Source: Microbulbifer sp. MKSA007
GTDB lineage: Bacteria > Pseudomonadota > Gammaproteobacteria > Pseudomonadales > Cellvibrionaceae
DNA length: 64,000 nt
Assembly (NCBI GenBank): GCA_032615215.1
Contig: CP128433.1
Coordinates: 3,121,501 to 3,185,500, forward strand
Direction: 5' to 3'
The notes beneath the pieces were generated by a model. It was not told the DNA's origin, made no database searches, and worked only from the letters and a program-made list of their open reading frames with translations. Below are positions 18,732-29,128 of this stretch, in pieces. Numbering within the stretch: position 1 is the stretch's first letter; each line of letters starts with the position of its first letter. The position numbers were made by a program, and so were the translations under genes.

Positions 18732-18968
18732 TTAACCAAGGTTATCCTTGATGTAATCCATTGCCAGCTGAACAGTAGTGATTTTTTCAGCTTCTTCATC
18801 GGGAATTTCAGTTTCGAATTCCTCTTCCAAAGCCATAACCAGCTCAACTGTGTCGAGTGAGTCAGCGCCCAGATCTTCAACAAAAGAGGCTTCAGGCTTA
18901 ACGTCTTCTTCCTTAACGCCCAGTTGTTCAGCAACGATCTTTTTAACGCGCTCTTCAATGCTGCTCAT
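18732..18968 (-). CDS. acpP: Acyl carrier protein
   Basis: 78 residues, strongly acidic. The phosphopantetheine serine is in DLGADSLDTVELVMALEEEF (about Ser37), and the first helix VKKIVAEQLGVKEEDVK is typical. It carries acyl chains for the FAS II enzymes encoded on both sides. ATG with GGAGTTAAATTG upstream; 225 bp separate it from fabG, enough for an internal promoter. Confidence 0.99.
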   Translation of the reverse strand: MSSIEERVKKIVAEQLGVKEEDVKPEASFVEDLGADSLDTVELVMALEEEFETEIPDEEAEKITTVQLAMDYIKDNLG

Positions 18969-19193
18969 GATTCAATTTAACTCCTAGTGGGTAAAAATCT
19001 GTTTTAGTCGCTATTGTTTTTCACCGTATCCAATGTTGTTGGTGATAACGACCGGCTCACACAGCTTTTGGATAATTCAGAGGCCATTGTACCCCAAGTT
19101 TTTCGGGATGTAATGTGCGGCCCCTCAACACCATCAGCAAAAACATAAATATCTCTAAAATCAATAAGTTAAAGAGACATTTTGAAACACAAA

Positions 19194-19949
19194 CTACGCC
19201 ATGTACATACCGCCATTGACATGAATTGTCTCGCCGGTGACATAGCCTCCCGCATCACTCGCCAGGAAGGAAACCACCGAAGCAATTTCTTCCGGCTTCC
19301 CGAGCCTCGCGAGAGGAATCTTACCCAGAAGCAACTCGCGTTGCGCTTCAGGCAAGACTTTTGTCATATCAGTATCAATAAAGCCGGGGGCTACGGTATT
19401 AACCGTGATTCCTCTGGAGCCCACCTCTGAAGCCAGGGAGCGGGCAAACCCTCCCACACCAGCTTTGGTCGCCGCATAATTGCTCTGACCGGCATTACCC
19501 ATACTACCTACGACGGAGCTGATATTAATAATCCGCCCCCATCGCGCCTTGGTCATATCGCGCAGGCAAGCCTTACTCATGCGATAGACCGCGGTCAAAT
19601 TCGTATTGACGACTGAATCCCACTCGTCATCCTTCATGCGCATCAACAAGTTGTCCTTGGTGATGCCAGCATTATTAACCAATATCGCAGGAGCACCAAA
19701 CTCATTTTTTATCGCTGCATGAAGCTCGGAAATACTTTCCGCATTGCCCACATCCAGAACTTTACCGGCACCTGCGATACCGGCTTCTGCGAAGCGGGCG
19801 CTTATTTTTTCAGCGCCGGATTCGCTGGTGGCAGTACCAATAACTGTGGCACCCATTCCACCGAGCATATCTGCAATTGCCGCACCAATGCCGCGACTTG
19901 CACCTGTCACTAAGGCAACTTTACCCTCAAGGGACATCTGTAAGGTCAT
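19194..19949 (-). CDS. fabG: 3-oxoacyl-ACP reductase
   Basis: 251 residues from ATG 19949 (a GTG two codons earlier is possible). SDR motifs: GASRGIG near 14-20, NNAGITKDNLLMRM, catalytic serine in ISSVVGSMGN and YAATKAG with Tyr/Lys. It ends VNGGMYM, the FabG hallmark. Reduces 3-oxoacyl-ACP with NADPH in FAS II. Confidence 0.98.
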   Translation of the reverse strand: MTLQMSLEGKVALVTGASRGIGAAIADMLGGMGATVIGTATSESGAEKISARFAEAGIAGAGKVLDVGNAESISELHAAIKNEFGAPAILVNNAGITKDNLLMRMKDDEWDSVVNTNLTAVYRMSKACLRDMTKARWGRIINISSVVGSMGNAGQSNYAATKAGVGGFARSLASEVGSRGITVNTVAPGFIDTDMTKVLPEAQRELLLGKIPLARLGKPEEIASVVSFLASDAGGYVTGETIHVNGGMYMA

Positions 19950-19993
19950 TCTCACTTATCCTTATTCGACTACTGGACTACTTTTTGAGCGAT

Positions 19994-20938
19994 TTATACC
20001 GCTGTAGCTCGCAGAGCTTCATTAAAGTTACTGGGGCTATCGATTGCGTGACAGGAAACACTTCGGTCGACACGTTTGATCAGGCCAGATAAAACCTTAC
20101 CCGGACCACACTCAACCATTTGCTCCACTCCGGAGCCAATAATTTTTTGTGCGCAGGCAGTCCAGCGAACCGGGCGATAAATCTGCTCGATCATCAGGGT
20201 CTTAATTTTTTCCGGATCCACTTCAAGCTCAGCGTGGACATTGTGCACGATGGGTATTTCTGGCGCGTTAAATTCTGTCGCCTCTATTTGAGGGGTCAGC
20301 TTTTCCGCCGCAGGACGCATCAGCTCAGTGTGGAATGGGGCACTGACCGGAAGAGGCATAGCCTTCTTTACACCGGCAGCTTTACAGGCTTCGATGGCGC
20401 GCTGCACCGCCGCGCTACTTCCCGCAATAACAATCTGGCCGGGAGAGTTGTAATTCACCGCAGCAACTATTTCACTCTCAGCAGAAGCAGCACAAGCTTC
20501 TTCGACAGCTGCATCATCAAGACCGATGATCGCAGCCATAGCGCCCTCCCCTACAGGAACCGCCTCTTGCATCAAGCGGCCGCGCTCGCGAACCAAATGA
20601 ACCGCATCTTTAAACGCCAGAACGCCAGAGCACACCAGTGCTGACCACTCGCCCAAACTGTGACCGGCCATGAATGCAGGCTGGGCACCGCCGCGAGAGC
20701 GCCACATGCGATAAAGGGCAACACTGGAAGTCAGTAAGAGAGGCTGGGTACGCTGGGTGAGATTAATGGCTTCCTGCTCGCCATTCTGGCACAGGTCCCA
20801 GAGGTCATAGCCGAGCACATTGGATGCTTCGGCAAAAGTGGCCTGAATTTCAGGCGCCTCTTGGGCAATCTCAGAGAGCATACCTATTTTCTGGGAACCC
20901 TGCCCCGGAAAGACAAATGCGAGTGCGGCATTGGTCAT
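19994..20938 (-). CDS. fabD: Malonyl-CoA:ACP transacylase
   Basis: 314 residues. FPGQGSQKIGM at 9-19, the nucleophile in GHSLGEWSAL near 92-101, and the catalytic histidine in APFHTELM near 200. Loads malonyl groups onto AcpP. 44 bp from fabG, same strand. No fabH lies in the usual place between plsX and fabD; the initiating synthase must be encoded elsewhere. Confidence 0.98.
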   Translation of the reverse strand: MTNAALAFVFPGQGSQKIGMLSEIAQEAPEIQATFAEASNVLGYDLWDLCQNGEQEAINLTQRTQPLLLTSSVALYRMWRSRGGAQPAFMAGHSLGEWSALVCSGVLAFKDAVHLVRERGRLMQEAVPVGEGAMAAIIGLDDAAVEEACAASAESEIVAAVNYNSPGQIVIAGSSAAVQRAIEACKAAGVKKAMPLPVSAPFHTELMRPAAEKLTPQIEATEFNAPEIPIVHNVHAELEVDPEKIKTLMIEQIYRPVRWTACAQKIIGSGVEQMVECGPGKVLSGLIKRVDRSVSCHAIDSPSNFNEALRATAV

Positions 20939-20988
20939 AAGATATCCTTAACCTAAATGTGGCTGATTTCAGTAAGGGAAACTGCTTT

Positions 20989-22047
20989 TTACCCTTCATC
21001 CATGGAGCGTCTTTCGCCGGATTGTGCCATAGCGGCATCGACCCTGGCTGCCAGGTCAGCATCGGCACACTCCTTCGCCGTAACCATCGCCCGATAAAAA
21101 GCTTCGCTGCTGGCACCGCCGTGACTCTTGATCACGTTGCCCTTTACCCCTACAAAGCTGGCGCCATTATAGCGAGCAGGTTCCACCTGTGTACGCCATT
21201 TTCGCAACAGCTTTATGGCCAATTGGCCAAAAAAACGCTTGAAACACCCTCTTTTCTCGATTGTGAACGCTTTTTGACCCATTAGTCGAATCACACCCTC
21301 GGCAGATTTCATCGCGACATTACCCATCAGGCCGTCGCAAACAACCACATCTACCGAGCCGGTAAAAATATCATGCCCCTCAACAAAGCCAACATAATTG
21401 ACCCCGGGGTCCGCATCGAGCAGCTCCGCTGCACGGCGTATTTCGGCGCTACCCTTATGTGCTTCCGCCCCAATATTGAGCAGCGCCACCTTTATATCCT
21501 TCACACTCTTGCGGGCAGTATGAATCCGCTGAGCCTCTATCCCCATACGGGCGAACTGAAGCAAATCCTCAGCACTGCAATCCACATTGGCACCAAGGTC
21601 CAAAAGATAGCAGGAACCCATACCTGAAGGTACAGACTTACCGAGCGCCGGCTTCCTAACACCTTGGATATTACCGAGAATACTGCGACTCAACGCCAAC
21701 AAGGCGCCAGTATTGCCGGAGGTAACTGCAGCTTGCACATCTCCCGATGCAACACTCTTCAGGGCCATCGCCATGGTTGAATCGCGCTTATGGCGAACAG
21801 CCTGCAACGGATTGCACTCTTGAGTGATGACTTGCTCGCAATGGATAATTTCGAGACGGCGGGTAACGCGGCGGCGATGGCGCTGCAGCTCTTGATGAAC
21901 CAGAGCTTGAAGCTCTGCGCGCGGGCCAAATAGCTTTAGCTGCGCTTCAGGGAAGTTTTGAAGAAATCTAATACATGCCGGAACGACAGAGCGGGGACCT
22001 AAGTCCCCGCCCATTGCATCCACGGCCAATCGCAATTGGCTGGACAA
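20989..22047 (-). CDS. plsX: Phosphate acyltransferase PlsX
   Basis: 352 residues with the N-terminal VDAMGGDLGPR signature and VTSGNTGALLALS, LGANVDCSAEDLLQFA and DGLMGNVAMKSAEG. Converts acyl-ACP to acyl-phosphate for phospholipid synthesis. The start is a TTG (22047) three bases after the rpmF stop; GAAGAG at the end of rpmF serves as ribosome site. A TTG start is unusual but no in-frame ATG precedes the conserved N-terminus. Confidence 0.96.
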   Translation of the reverse strand: MSSQLRLAVDAMGGDLGPRSVVPACIRFLQNFPEAQLKLFGPRAELQALVHQELQRHRRRVTRRLEIIHCEQVITQECNPLQAVRHKRDSTMAMALKSVASGDVQAAVTSGNTGALLALSRSILGNIQGVRKPALGKSVPSGMGSCYLLDLGANVDCSAEDLLQFARMGIEAQRIHTARKSVKDIKVALLNIGAEAHKGSAEIRRAAELLDADPGVNYVGFVEGHDIFTGSVDVVVCDGLMGNVAMKSAEGVIRLMGQKAFTIEKRGCFKRFFGQLAIKLLRKWRTQVEPARYNGASFVGVKGNVIKSHGGASSEAFYRAMVTAKECADADLAARVDAAMAQSGERRSMDEG

Positions 22048-22050
22048 AGC

Positions 22051-22245
22051 TTACTCTTCTTCAGAGCCGCCGCTAACTTCGATCACTTTGCGACCACGGT
22101 AGAAACCGTCTTTGGTCACGTGGTGACGACGGTGCTTTTCACCGGTAGTCGGATCGACGGAAAGGGTAGCACCTGCGCCCAGCGCATCGTGGGAACGGCG
22201 CATACCGCGACGGGAACGAGTCTTCTTGTTTTGTTGAACAGCCAT
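22051..22245 (-). CDS. rpmF: Ribosomal protein L32
   Basis: 64 residues beginning AVQQNKKTRSRRGMRRSHD, the invariant L32 N-terminus. No zinc-binding cysteine pairs, so this is the zinc-independent form. Followed at 3 bp by plsX in the usual yceD-rpmF-plsX order. Confidence 0.98.
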   Translation of the reverse strand: MAVQQNKKTRSRRGMRRSHDALGAGATLSVDPTTGEKHRRHHVTKDGFYRGRKVIEVSGGSEEE

Positions 22246-22318
22246 TGCTAGCTCCTAAAATAAACAAATTTCGCTGGAACCGGGGCGCCTACCGGCGAGC
22301 CCAAACTCATCGGGAAAC

Positions 22319-22861
22319 CTAGGATTTACCCGACGAACCCTTCAACTGCTCCAGCACTTTAAAGGGGTTTGCCTGTTGCTCATCCGCCTCGGCAACCTCG
22401 CCACCAAAATGAAAGCTCTCCTTGGAGACACATTCTTCCTGGTGATAAGCCACCATTGGCAAATTGAGCAAAATTTCATCTTCAAGGATCTGGTGCAAGT
22501 CCAGCTCATCGCCGTCCTGGATCACCGGGTCCAGATCTTTGGGCAGGGCCTTACCCTGCTCCTCAGTCCATACGATACCCCAGCTAAACTGTGCCTCGAT
22601 CTGCTCATGGACCGGTAACAAACAGCGCTGACACAAGAGGTCAACTGCAAGTTGAACCTTGCCGCTCACCGTTTGGTGACCTTGCAAGTCTCGCTCAAAC
22701 TGCAATTCAGCAGAAATCTCTCCGTGGACAGACTCAACTGCGCTACCAACCCGAGGCAGGGACTCCAACGGCAAAACACCATCGAGCAACTGCTCTCGCT
22801 GTACCAATTTCCGAGCATCAATGCTCTTTGGCAATACTGATTTAGAGGGGGCTATCGACAT
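22319..22861 (-). CDS. yceD: YceD/DUF177 family protein (23S rRNA accumulation protein)
   Basis: 180 residues. The conserved CxxC in LLCQRCLLPV (about 93-99) and the late ILEDEILLNLPMVAYHQEEC region define the family, which is nearly always encoded just upstream of rpmF. It has been linked to 23S rRNA accumulation; molecular role unclear. First gene of the operon; divergent from maf, with 106 bp between the starts. Confidence 0.93.
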   Translation of the reverse strand: MSIAPSKSVLPKSIDARKLVQREQLLDGVLPLESLPRVGSAVESVHGEISAELQFERDLQGHQTVSGKVQLAVDLLCQRCLLPVHEQIEAQFSWGIVWTEEQGKALPKDLDPVIQDGDELDLHQILEDEILLNLPMVAYHQEECVSKESFHFGGEVAEADEQQANPFKVLEQLKGSSGKS

Positions 22862-22967
22862 AAGCGCGCAATTCTATGGACTCACCTTAGCCTTGTCAAA
22901 ACAAATCAGGCATTGCAGTATCGCCCGGTCACAAACCACTATTCGACCCAGCGGAAAATCCACCAGA

Positions 22968-23564
22968 ATGCCCCACCCTCTGATACTAGCCTCCAGCTCT
23001 CCTTACCGCAGAACCCTACTACAACAGCTTGGCATCCCCTTTCAGCAGGATTCGCCCCATATAGATGAAGCACCACAGGCGGGGGAAGCGCCAGCTGCAC
23101 TCGCCCTGCGCCTCGCCACAGAGAAAGCGCGCGCCCTGGCTGGCCGCCACCCGAAATCACTGATTATCGGTTCAGATCAAGTTGCCTCTTGCGACGGCCA
23201 AATACTTGGCAAGCCAGGCAGCAGGGAGCGCGCCATCGCCCAGCTGCAAGCCTGCAACGGCAAAAAAGTGATATTCCACACCGGCTTGTGCCTGCTGAAT
23301 AGCGCAAGCGGAGAGCAGTTGGGCGATACGGAAACCTTCACTGTCTACTTTCGGCAGTTGAGCACAGAGCAAATTGAACGATATGTAGAGCTGGAACAAC
23401 CTTACGATTGCGCCGGCTCTTTTAAGGTGGAAGGGCTAGGTATCGCCCTGTTTGAAAGGCTTGAAGGAGCAGATCTCAACACCCTGGTTGGGCTGCCACT
23501 AATCCGCCTTACCGATATGCTGAACCACTTTGGCATAGATCCATTGGGCCCGCAGGCCACCTAA
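22968..23564 (+). CDS. Maf family nucleoside triphosphate pyrophosphatase
   Basis: 198 residues from the ATG at 22968; an in-frame upstream extension to 22821 has no family similarity. ILASSSPYRRTLLQQLG at 5-21, the SDQV catalytic motif (IIGSDQVASCDG) and GSFKVEGLG near the C-terminus identify Maf. Homologues remove modified or canonical pyrimidine nucleotides; in E. coli the YceF relative is encoded at this same position. The end overlaps the convergent HAD gene by 4 bp. Confidence 0.93.
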   Translation: MPHPLILASSSPYRRTLLQQLGIPFQQDSPHIDEAPQAGEAPAALALRLATEKARALAGRHPKSLIIGSDQVASCDGQILGKPGSRERAIAQLQACNGKKVIFHTGLCLLNSASGEQLGDTETFTVYFRQLSTEQIERYVELEQPYDCAGSFKVEGLGIALFERLEGADLNTLVGLPLIRLTDMLNHFGIDPLGPQAT

Positions 23565-24202
23565 AAGAGTGGCGGCCAGCGGAGCAACTCAGAGAAGCGA
23601 TCGATAACAACCTTGGGGCCACACCCCTGCAGTCGGGTTGGGCAATGAGCGCCATAGCTCACCCCGATAGAGGGCATGCCGATCGCCGCCGCCATTTCCA
23701 GGTCGTATACGGTATCCCCTACCATTACCGCCTGCTCCGGACCGGTTCCGGTCTCATGTAGCAACTCATTCAGCATCAGCGGGTCAGGCTTGGAAGCGGT
23801 CTCATCCGCACAACGACTGGCGGCAAACAAGTGGCCGAGGCCGTGCTCCTCAAATTCCCGATTGAGCCCCTGCCGACTCTTCCCAGTCGCTACCGCCAAC
23901 TGGTGACCACCGCACAGCAACTGGTCCAGGGTATCCAGGACCCCCTCAAATAACGGCAAGGGTTCAACCCGGGCCGCCATCCACTCATCAAAGTAAAGTT
24001 GGCGCAACGTGAGTTTTTCCTCACTGGCAGCCTCCGGAAACAGAGAGGATATCGCTTCCGGCAGACCAAGCCCGATGATGTTGCTAACCGCCTCCGGGGC
24101 AAGCACTGGCAAACCAGCTCTATCTGCCGCCCGCAACATACAGTCGACGATACGCGCCTCAGAATTACAAACCGTCCCATCCCAATCGAGGATTACCAAC
24201 AT
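23561..24202 (-). CDS. HAD-superfamily phosphatase, phosphoglycolate-phosphatase-like
   Basis: 213 residues. HAD motif I is ILDWDGTVCNS at 4-14 (nucleophile Asp6, acid/base Asp8), motif II/III AVATGKSRQGL, and motif IV MVGDTVYDLEMA. A Gph-like cap domain lies between. Genes of this type beside rluC (as in E. coli/Pseudomonas) are annotated as phosphoglycolate phosphatase-like; the substrate is not established. Probably co-transcribed with rluC 14 bp upstream. Confidence 0.9.
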   Translation of the reverse strand: MLVILDWDGTVCNSEARIVDCMLRAADRAGLPVLAPEAVSNIIGLGLPEAISSLFPEAASEEKLTLRQLYFDEWMAARVEPLPLFEGVLDTLDQLLCGGHQLAVATGKSRQGLNREFEEHGLGHLFAASRCADETASKPDPLMLNELLHETGTGPEQAVMVGDTVYDLEMAAAIGMPSIGVSYGAHCPTRLQGCGPKVVIDRFSELLRWPPLF

Positions 24203-24216
24203 AACAAAAGAACGCC

Positions 24217-25224
24217 CTACTCTTCCCTTAACCTATTCAGCACTGCACTCAGCTCCGCAGGGAGTGGAGCCTCCACCTCAACCTTGGAGCCATCTGGCAA
24301 AGAGCAGCGCACTGAAGCTGAGTGCAAAAAGAGACGCTTCAGACCGCGACCACGAAATTCACGATTGACTTCGTCCGAGGTGTACTTGTTGTCGCCCGCC
24401 AAAGGGCAACCAACAAACTGAGCATGAACTCGAATTTGGTGTGTTCGCCCGGTGACCGGCTCTGCGGAAAGCAGAGTCGCCGCCTTAAATCTCTCAATCA
24501 ACTTAAAGCGAGTCTCTGAAGGCTTGCCCTCAGGGTGCACTGACACCATTCTCTCGCCGCTTTTCAAAGTGTTCTTGCGCAAAGGTGCCTCAACAACGCG
24601 GCGACCTCGGGGCCACTTGCCCACCGCCAATGCCTGATACGATTTACCGATCTTTCCCGCCCGCAACTCCGACTGAACATGCTGCAATACCGCGCGCTTG
24701 CGGGCCACCATGATGGCGCCACTGGTATCCCGGTCAAGGCGGTGCACCAACTCAATAAACGGGCTTTGCGGAAACATCTGGCGCAAAACTTCAATCAGAC
24801 CCAATCTGACACCACTGCCGCCATGGACCGCAAGGCCCGACGGTTTATTGATCACCATAAGCCCGTGCTTGTCGTAAAGTATGGACTCTTGGATCAGCTG
24901 GCGCAGAGATTCACCAGCGAGAGGGGTCTCAGCCTGCTCGGCAACACGAATTGGCGGCACTCGCACCACATCGCCCGCCTTTAACTTGTATTCAGCCTTT
25001 ATTCGTCCTTTATTTACTCTTACCTCACCCTTACGCAGGATTCGGTATATACGTGAACGCGGCACACCCTTGAGGCGCGCCTGGAGGAAATTGTCGATCC
25101 TCTGTCCCGCCAGCTCTTCAGGTACAGTTAAAAGCTGCACGCCGCCAGATGGATTCGAGGTCTTTGATGGGGTCTCGGCCGGAGCCTTCTTAGGGTGGGG
25201 TATACTTCGCATGACGCGCATCAT
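24217..25224 (-). CDS. rluC: 23S rRNA pseudouridine synthase (RluC type)
   Basis: About 335 residues from the ATG at 25224; alternative ATGs are at 25221 and 25212, while the longer frame up to 25386 is unlikely. An S4 RNA-binding domain (RIDNFLQARLKGVPRSRIYRILRKG) leads into the catalytic motif HRLDRDTSG with the invariant Asp. RluC modifies 23S positions 955, 2504 and 2580 in E. coli. Divergent from rne, the arrangement also found in E. coli. Confidence 0.93.
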   Translation of the reverse strand: MMRVMRSIPHPKKAPAETPSKTSNPSGGVQLLTVPEELAGQRIDNFLQARLKGVPRSRIYRILRKGEVRVNKGRIKAEYKLKAGDVVRVPPIRVAEQAETPLAGESLRQLIQESILYDKHGLMVINKPSGLAVHGGSGVRLGLIEVLRQMFPQSPFIELVHRLDRDTSGAIMVARKRAVLQHVQSELRAGKIGKSYQALAVGKWPRGRRVVEAPLRKNTLKSGERMVSVHPEGKPSETRFKLIERFKAATLLSAEPVTGRTHQIRVHAQFVGCPLAGDNKYTSDEVNREFRGRGLKRLFLHSASVRCSLPDGSKVEVEAPLPAELSAVLNRLREE

Positions 25225-25998
25225 AGCGTTGCCAGGGATACAATTGAAGCACCTCCCTGCCCATGCTATATTCGGCCGGCCTGAATTCGGCGTATTTTCG
25301 GTCAAAGGCGACTTCCCACATGAAGAGATAGCCGTGACCCCAACGAAAATACCCCATTCGGTCGGTGCGCGGGGATGCCGCGTCATTGATAAAACTTAGC
25401 CGTTGAGATGTCCCCCAATTACCAGAACCAGAGGGGAGCTCACCGGCAACAACAGCCCGCGGTTATGCGGGTAATTATCGCGAAGGTAAGACGGGCCGTG
25501 ACCCGCAGCGCTTGAAAGGACGACTCAAACTTGCGTCCGGTTTTGCAGAATACGACGAGCCAGCAACCGAACTGGCAACCAGGGCAGCACAGCTTCCGCA
25601 AGCCTGGTAAAAAAATTAAGAAGAATGGGTATCAGCCAAAAGCTGAACTGCAGAACCTCTGATGATTGACGCAAACCTTGCCGCCCAGCATATGAAACAA
25701 ACCAAGGGGCGGCGCCCAACCCTGCTGTAGAAGCCTGCAGCACAGGTACAGGGCAGTACTAACAAAAGGTATTAAAGGTACCAACGGATAGCACAATAAC
25801 AGCGCGTATCCGGAGTTTTTGCAGAGCGAATAATAGGCAAACGCCAGTCTCAACAAGCCGCATAGATCCATGGCGCGGTAGAGCTGGCATACCTTATTTC
25901 CCCTGCCCTGCCTGGTGGTCCTCTCCACCTGGCAGCCAACAAGCAAGCCTGTGAGTAGCGGTGTCACACCTTTGCGCAACGCAAGGAAAACGACACGC
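25225..25998. other. rluC-rne intergenic region, rne promoter and long 5' leader
   Basis: 774 bases without a supported gene; ORFs on the minus strand (25525-25743, 25632-26018) have no recognisable features. In E. coli rne has a leader of several hundred bases whose stem-loops let RNase E control its own mRNA; the large spacer here, rich in short inverted segments, fits the same arrangement but I could not fold it. Confidence 0.5.
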
Positions 25999-28964
25999 AT
26001 GAAAAGAATGCTAATCAACGCAACCCAACCTGAAGAGTTGCGTGTTGCCCTGGTCGACGGCCAGTGGCTCTATGATTTAGATATTGAGAACCGAACCCGC
26101 CAGCAGAAAAAAGCGAACATCTACAAAGGTAAGATTACCCGCGTAGAACCCTCCCTCGAAGCTGCATTCGTCGACTACGGCGAAGAGCGCCACGGGTTTC
26201 TCCCCTGAAAGAAATCTCTCGCGAGTACTTCCTCAAGCAGCCCAAAGACATCGAAGGCCGCATCAAAATCAAAGATGTTGTCAAAGAAGGCATGGAAGTT
26301 ATCGTCCAGGTGGACAAAGAAGAGCGCGGCAACAAAGGCGCTGCCCTCACCACCTTTGTCAGCCTCGCCGGCCGCTACTTGGTGTTAATGCCCAACAATC
26401 CTCGTGCCGGCGGTATCTCCCGCCGCATTGAAGGTGATGAGCGCTCCGAGCTCCGCGATGCACTGGCCAGTGTAGATGTCCCTTCAGGTATGGGCATCAT
26501 CGTGCGCACCGCCGGCGTTGGCCGCAGTGGTGACGAGCTGCAATGGGACCTCAACTACCTGCTGCAACTTTGGAATGCCATCAAGGAAGAAGCTGATACC
26601 TCCAAGGCGCCACACTTCCTGTTCCAGGAAAGCAACGTCATCATCCGCGCCATCCGCGACTACATGCGCGATGATATCGGCGAAGTTATTGTCGACGACA
26701 AAGGTGCCTTTGAGCTGGCCGCAGAGTTTGCCCGCCAGGTAATGCCCCACTACGCCAATAAGGTAAAGTACTACGAAGACGCCATCCCGCTGTTCAATCG
26801 CTATCAAATTGAAAGCCAGATTGAGACAGCGTTCGAGCGCGAAGTGAAGCTCCCCTCCGGAGGCTCCATCGTTATCGATGTGACCGAGGCTCTGGTGTCT
26901 ATCGATATCAACTCCTCCCGCGCAACCAAGGGCGGCGATATCGAAGAGACCGCGCGCAATATCAACCTGGAAGCCGCCGATGAAATCGCTCGCCAACTGC
27001 GCCTGCGCGATATGGGCGGACTGGTTGTAATCGACTTTATCGACATGCAGAGCAAGTCCAACCAGCGCGAAGTTGAAAAGCGCATGGAGAAGGCCCTCAG
27101 CATGGACCGCGCCCGCGTTCAGGTTGGCCGCATCTCCCGCTTCGGACTTTTGGAAATGTCCCGCCAGCGCCTGCGCCCATCCCTGGGTGAAACCACCTTC
27201 CGCGTCTGCCCCCGCTGTAGCGGTCAAGGCACTATTCGCGGCACCAAGTCTCTGGCCCTCTCCATTCTCCGCCTGGTAGAAGAGGAAGCGAAGAAAGAGC
27301 GCAGCGCCGAGATCCGCGCAATCACCCCGGTGAATGTCGCAACCTACCTGCTGAACGAAAAGCGTAAAACGATCTCCCAGATCGAGTCCCGCAATTCCAC
27401 TCGCGTAGTAGTTGTGCCCAGCGCAGAAATGGAAACGCCGCACTTTGAAGTTCAGCGCCTGCGTGACGATGACACTGCAACCCTGGAAACCTCCTACAAG
27501 ATTTCTGGCACTGCCGAAGAGACAGTGACCAAGAAAGAGGAAAAGCCACAGCGTCCAGCTCCAGTGCAAGCGGCCGTGCAGCAAATTGCCCACACCGCTC
27601 CAGCACCCACTCCGGAGAAAAAGGAAGAGCCTGGACTCTTCAGCCGATTGATTAGCGCTATCGCCTCCTTCTTCACCGCAGAAGAGGAAGAGCCGAAGAA
27701 GCATCAAAAGTCCAAAGGCCGTGGCAAGGACTACCAGCAGCGCAACCGCAATCGCAACCAGCGCGGAAATCGCAACAACCGCAGTGGCCGCCCCGCGCGC
27801 CGCAAGGATGATCGCCGCGAGGACAATAAGCGCGACGACCAACGCGAAGATAAGCGCAGCGCCAAGCTGGACGAGCATGACAGCGCCTCTGATCGCCAGG
27901 GTGAAGGTCAGCGCAGACGTCGCCGTCGCCGCAACGACAACCGCCGCAGCGACAACCGCACTCAAGCTGCTGAAACCCAAAATACCGTTGATACCAACGA
28001 ACAGGCTGGAGACACTTCCGATCAGCAACGCCCAGCACGTCGCCCGAGCAATGTGCGCGGCCGCCCTCAAGCGCGCCGTCGCGGCGGACGCCGCAGTGAG
28101 AACACCGCAGCAACCGCGGTAGCTCACAGCCAGGAAGAGCTGAATCGCGAAGTTCACGAAGCCATCGACGAAGCTGAAAGCGAAGCCCGCAAGACCAAGG
28201 AAGTCGCAAAAGAGACTCGTACCGAGGCGCCCAAGCCCAAGGCGAAAGACTCTCACAAGGCTCAGAGAGCTCCCAAGCAAGCAGCTCAGCCCGCCATCAC
28301 AATGCCGGTGCGCACTGCTCACGAGGAAAAGTCTGAAGCACGAGAGACCCAGAAGCCTGCAGCTCAACCGCAAAGCGCCCCGCAGGCAGCCAAAGCAGCC
28401 GCCTCCGAGCAACAACAGCAGCCTACTCAGCCCAAGCCCAAAGCTACCCCGGTAGAAAAAGCAGCTGCGCCAGCTGCCGAGCCGGCCAAGCCTGTAGAGC
28501 AAGCGCCAGAACAAAAAGCCACCACGGCAGAAGTTCCGGCTGCCCCCAAAGCTGAAACCACTCCTGCCAAGCCAGAAGTAGAAGCAGCAGAGGAAATCGT
28601 GCTTGAAGAAGCACAAGCTGCAGCTGAAGCTTTACAGGAACAGGCAGGCACCAGCGAGCCGGAAGTTCAGGAAGAAATTGTTGCCGCCGAGCAGGCAGCT
28701 TCCGAAGAGGAACCGACCGCACCTAGCCAGGGACGCGCAGTAAATGATCCGCGCATCAACCCCAAACCACTGGGTGAATTCTCAATTGTTACTGAGCGCC
28801 GTGAAGTGGGCTCCCAGCAGCCGCTGGATACCGCACAGCCGGCAGCGATTGAGCACAATCCACGCGCCCTAGCCCGCCCGGCCAACGACCCGCGTATCAG
28901 CCGCAAGGCCGTGGAAGTTGATGCCAACGCAGATATCGATCGCGACTCTGCAGAAGCGAGCTAA
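25999..28964 (+). CDS. rne: Ribonuclease E, with an apparent one-base deletion at codon 69
   Basis: ATG 25999 opens the normal RNase E N-terminus (MKRMLINATQPEELRVALVD), but a TGA appears after GFLP at 26206. One more C in the run at 26202-26205 restores the frame (GFLPLKEISREYF...) and gives 988 residues. Domains: S1 RNA-binding about 36-118, catalytic DNase I-like region with VSIDINSSRATKGG and VVIDFIDMQ (metal-binding Asp residues), zinc-link CPRCSGQGT, a short helix LFSRLISAIASFF that may bind the membrane, then about 430 residues of low-complexity Arg/Glu/Ala/Pro-rich scaffold ending in repeated NDPR elements. Essential in relatives, so the break is probably a sequence error. Confidence 0.95.
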
Positions 28965-28978
28965 GCGATAGCTGCCAA

Positions 28979-29005
28979 GCCGCCCCAGCCAATGGCCGGG
29001 GCGGC
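28979..29005 (+). terminator. Hairpin after rne
   Basis: GCCGCCCC pairs with GGGGCGGC, with an inner GCC/GGC extension around AAT. Only CTTATC follows, so termination may be weak or the hairpin may protect the 3' end of the mRNA. Confidence 0.6.
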
Positions 29006-29086
29006 CTTATCAACCTGACAGTAAGCCTTGAGCTGGTCAATAAATCACCTAACTTATTGAACTATATAAAAAAATCAAAATGGCGC

Positions 29087-29114
29087 TTGTACATCCCGAG
29101 AAGCTATGTATAAT
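29087..29114 (+). promoter_or_regulatory. Sigma-70 promoter of tRNA-Ser
   Basis: TTGTAC, 16 bases, TATAAT (perfect -10), ending 14 bases before the tRNA. GCGC follows the -10, resembling a stringent discriminator. Confidence 0.8.
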
Positions 29115-29128
29115 GCGCAGCACAATTT

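Noticed and set aside
26484..28616. 710-codon ORF antisense to rne
   Set aside because: Low-complexity mirror of the Arg/Glu-rich rne scaffold in a GC-rich codon pattern; no start site or family similarity.
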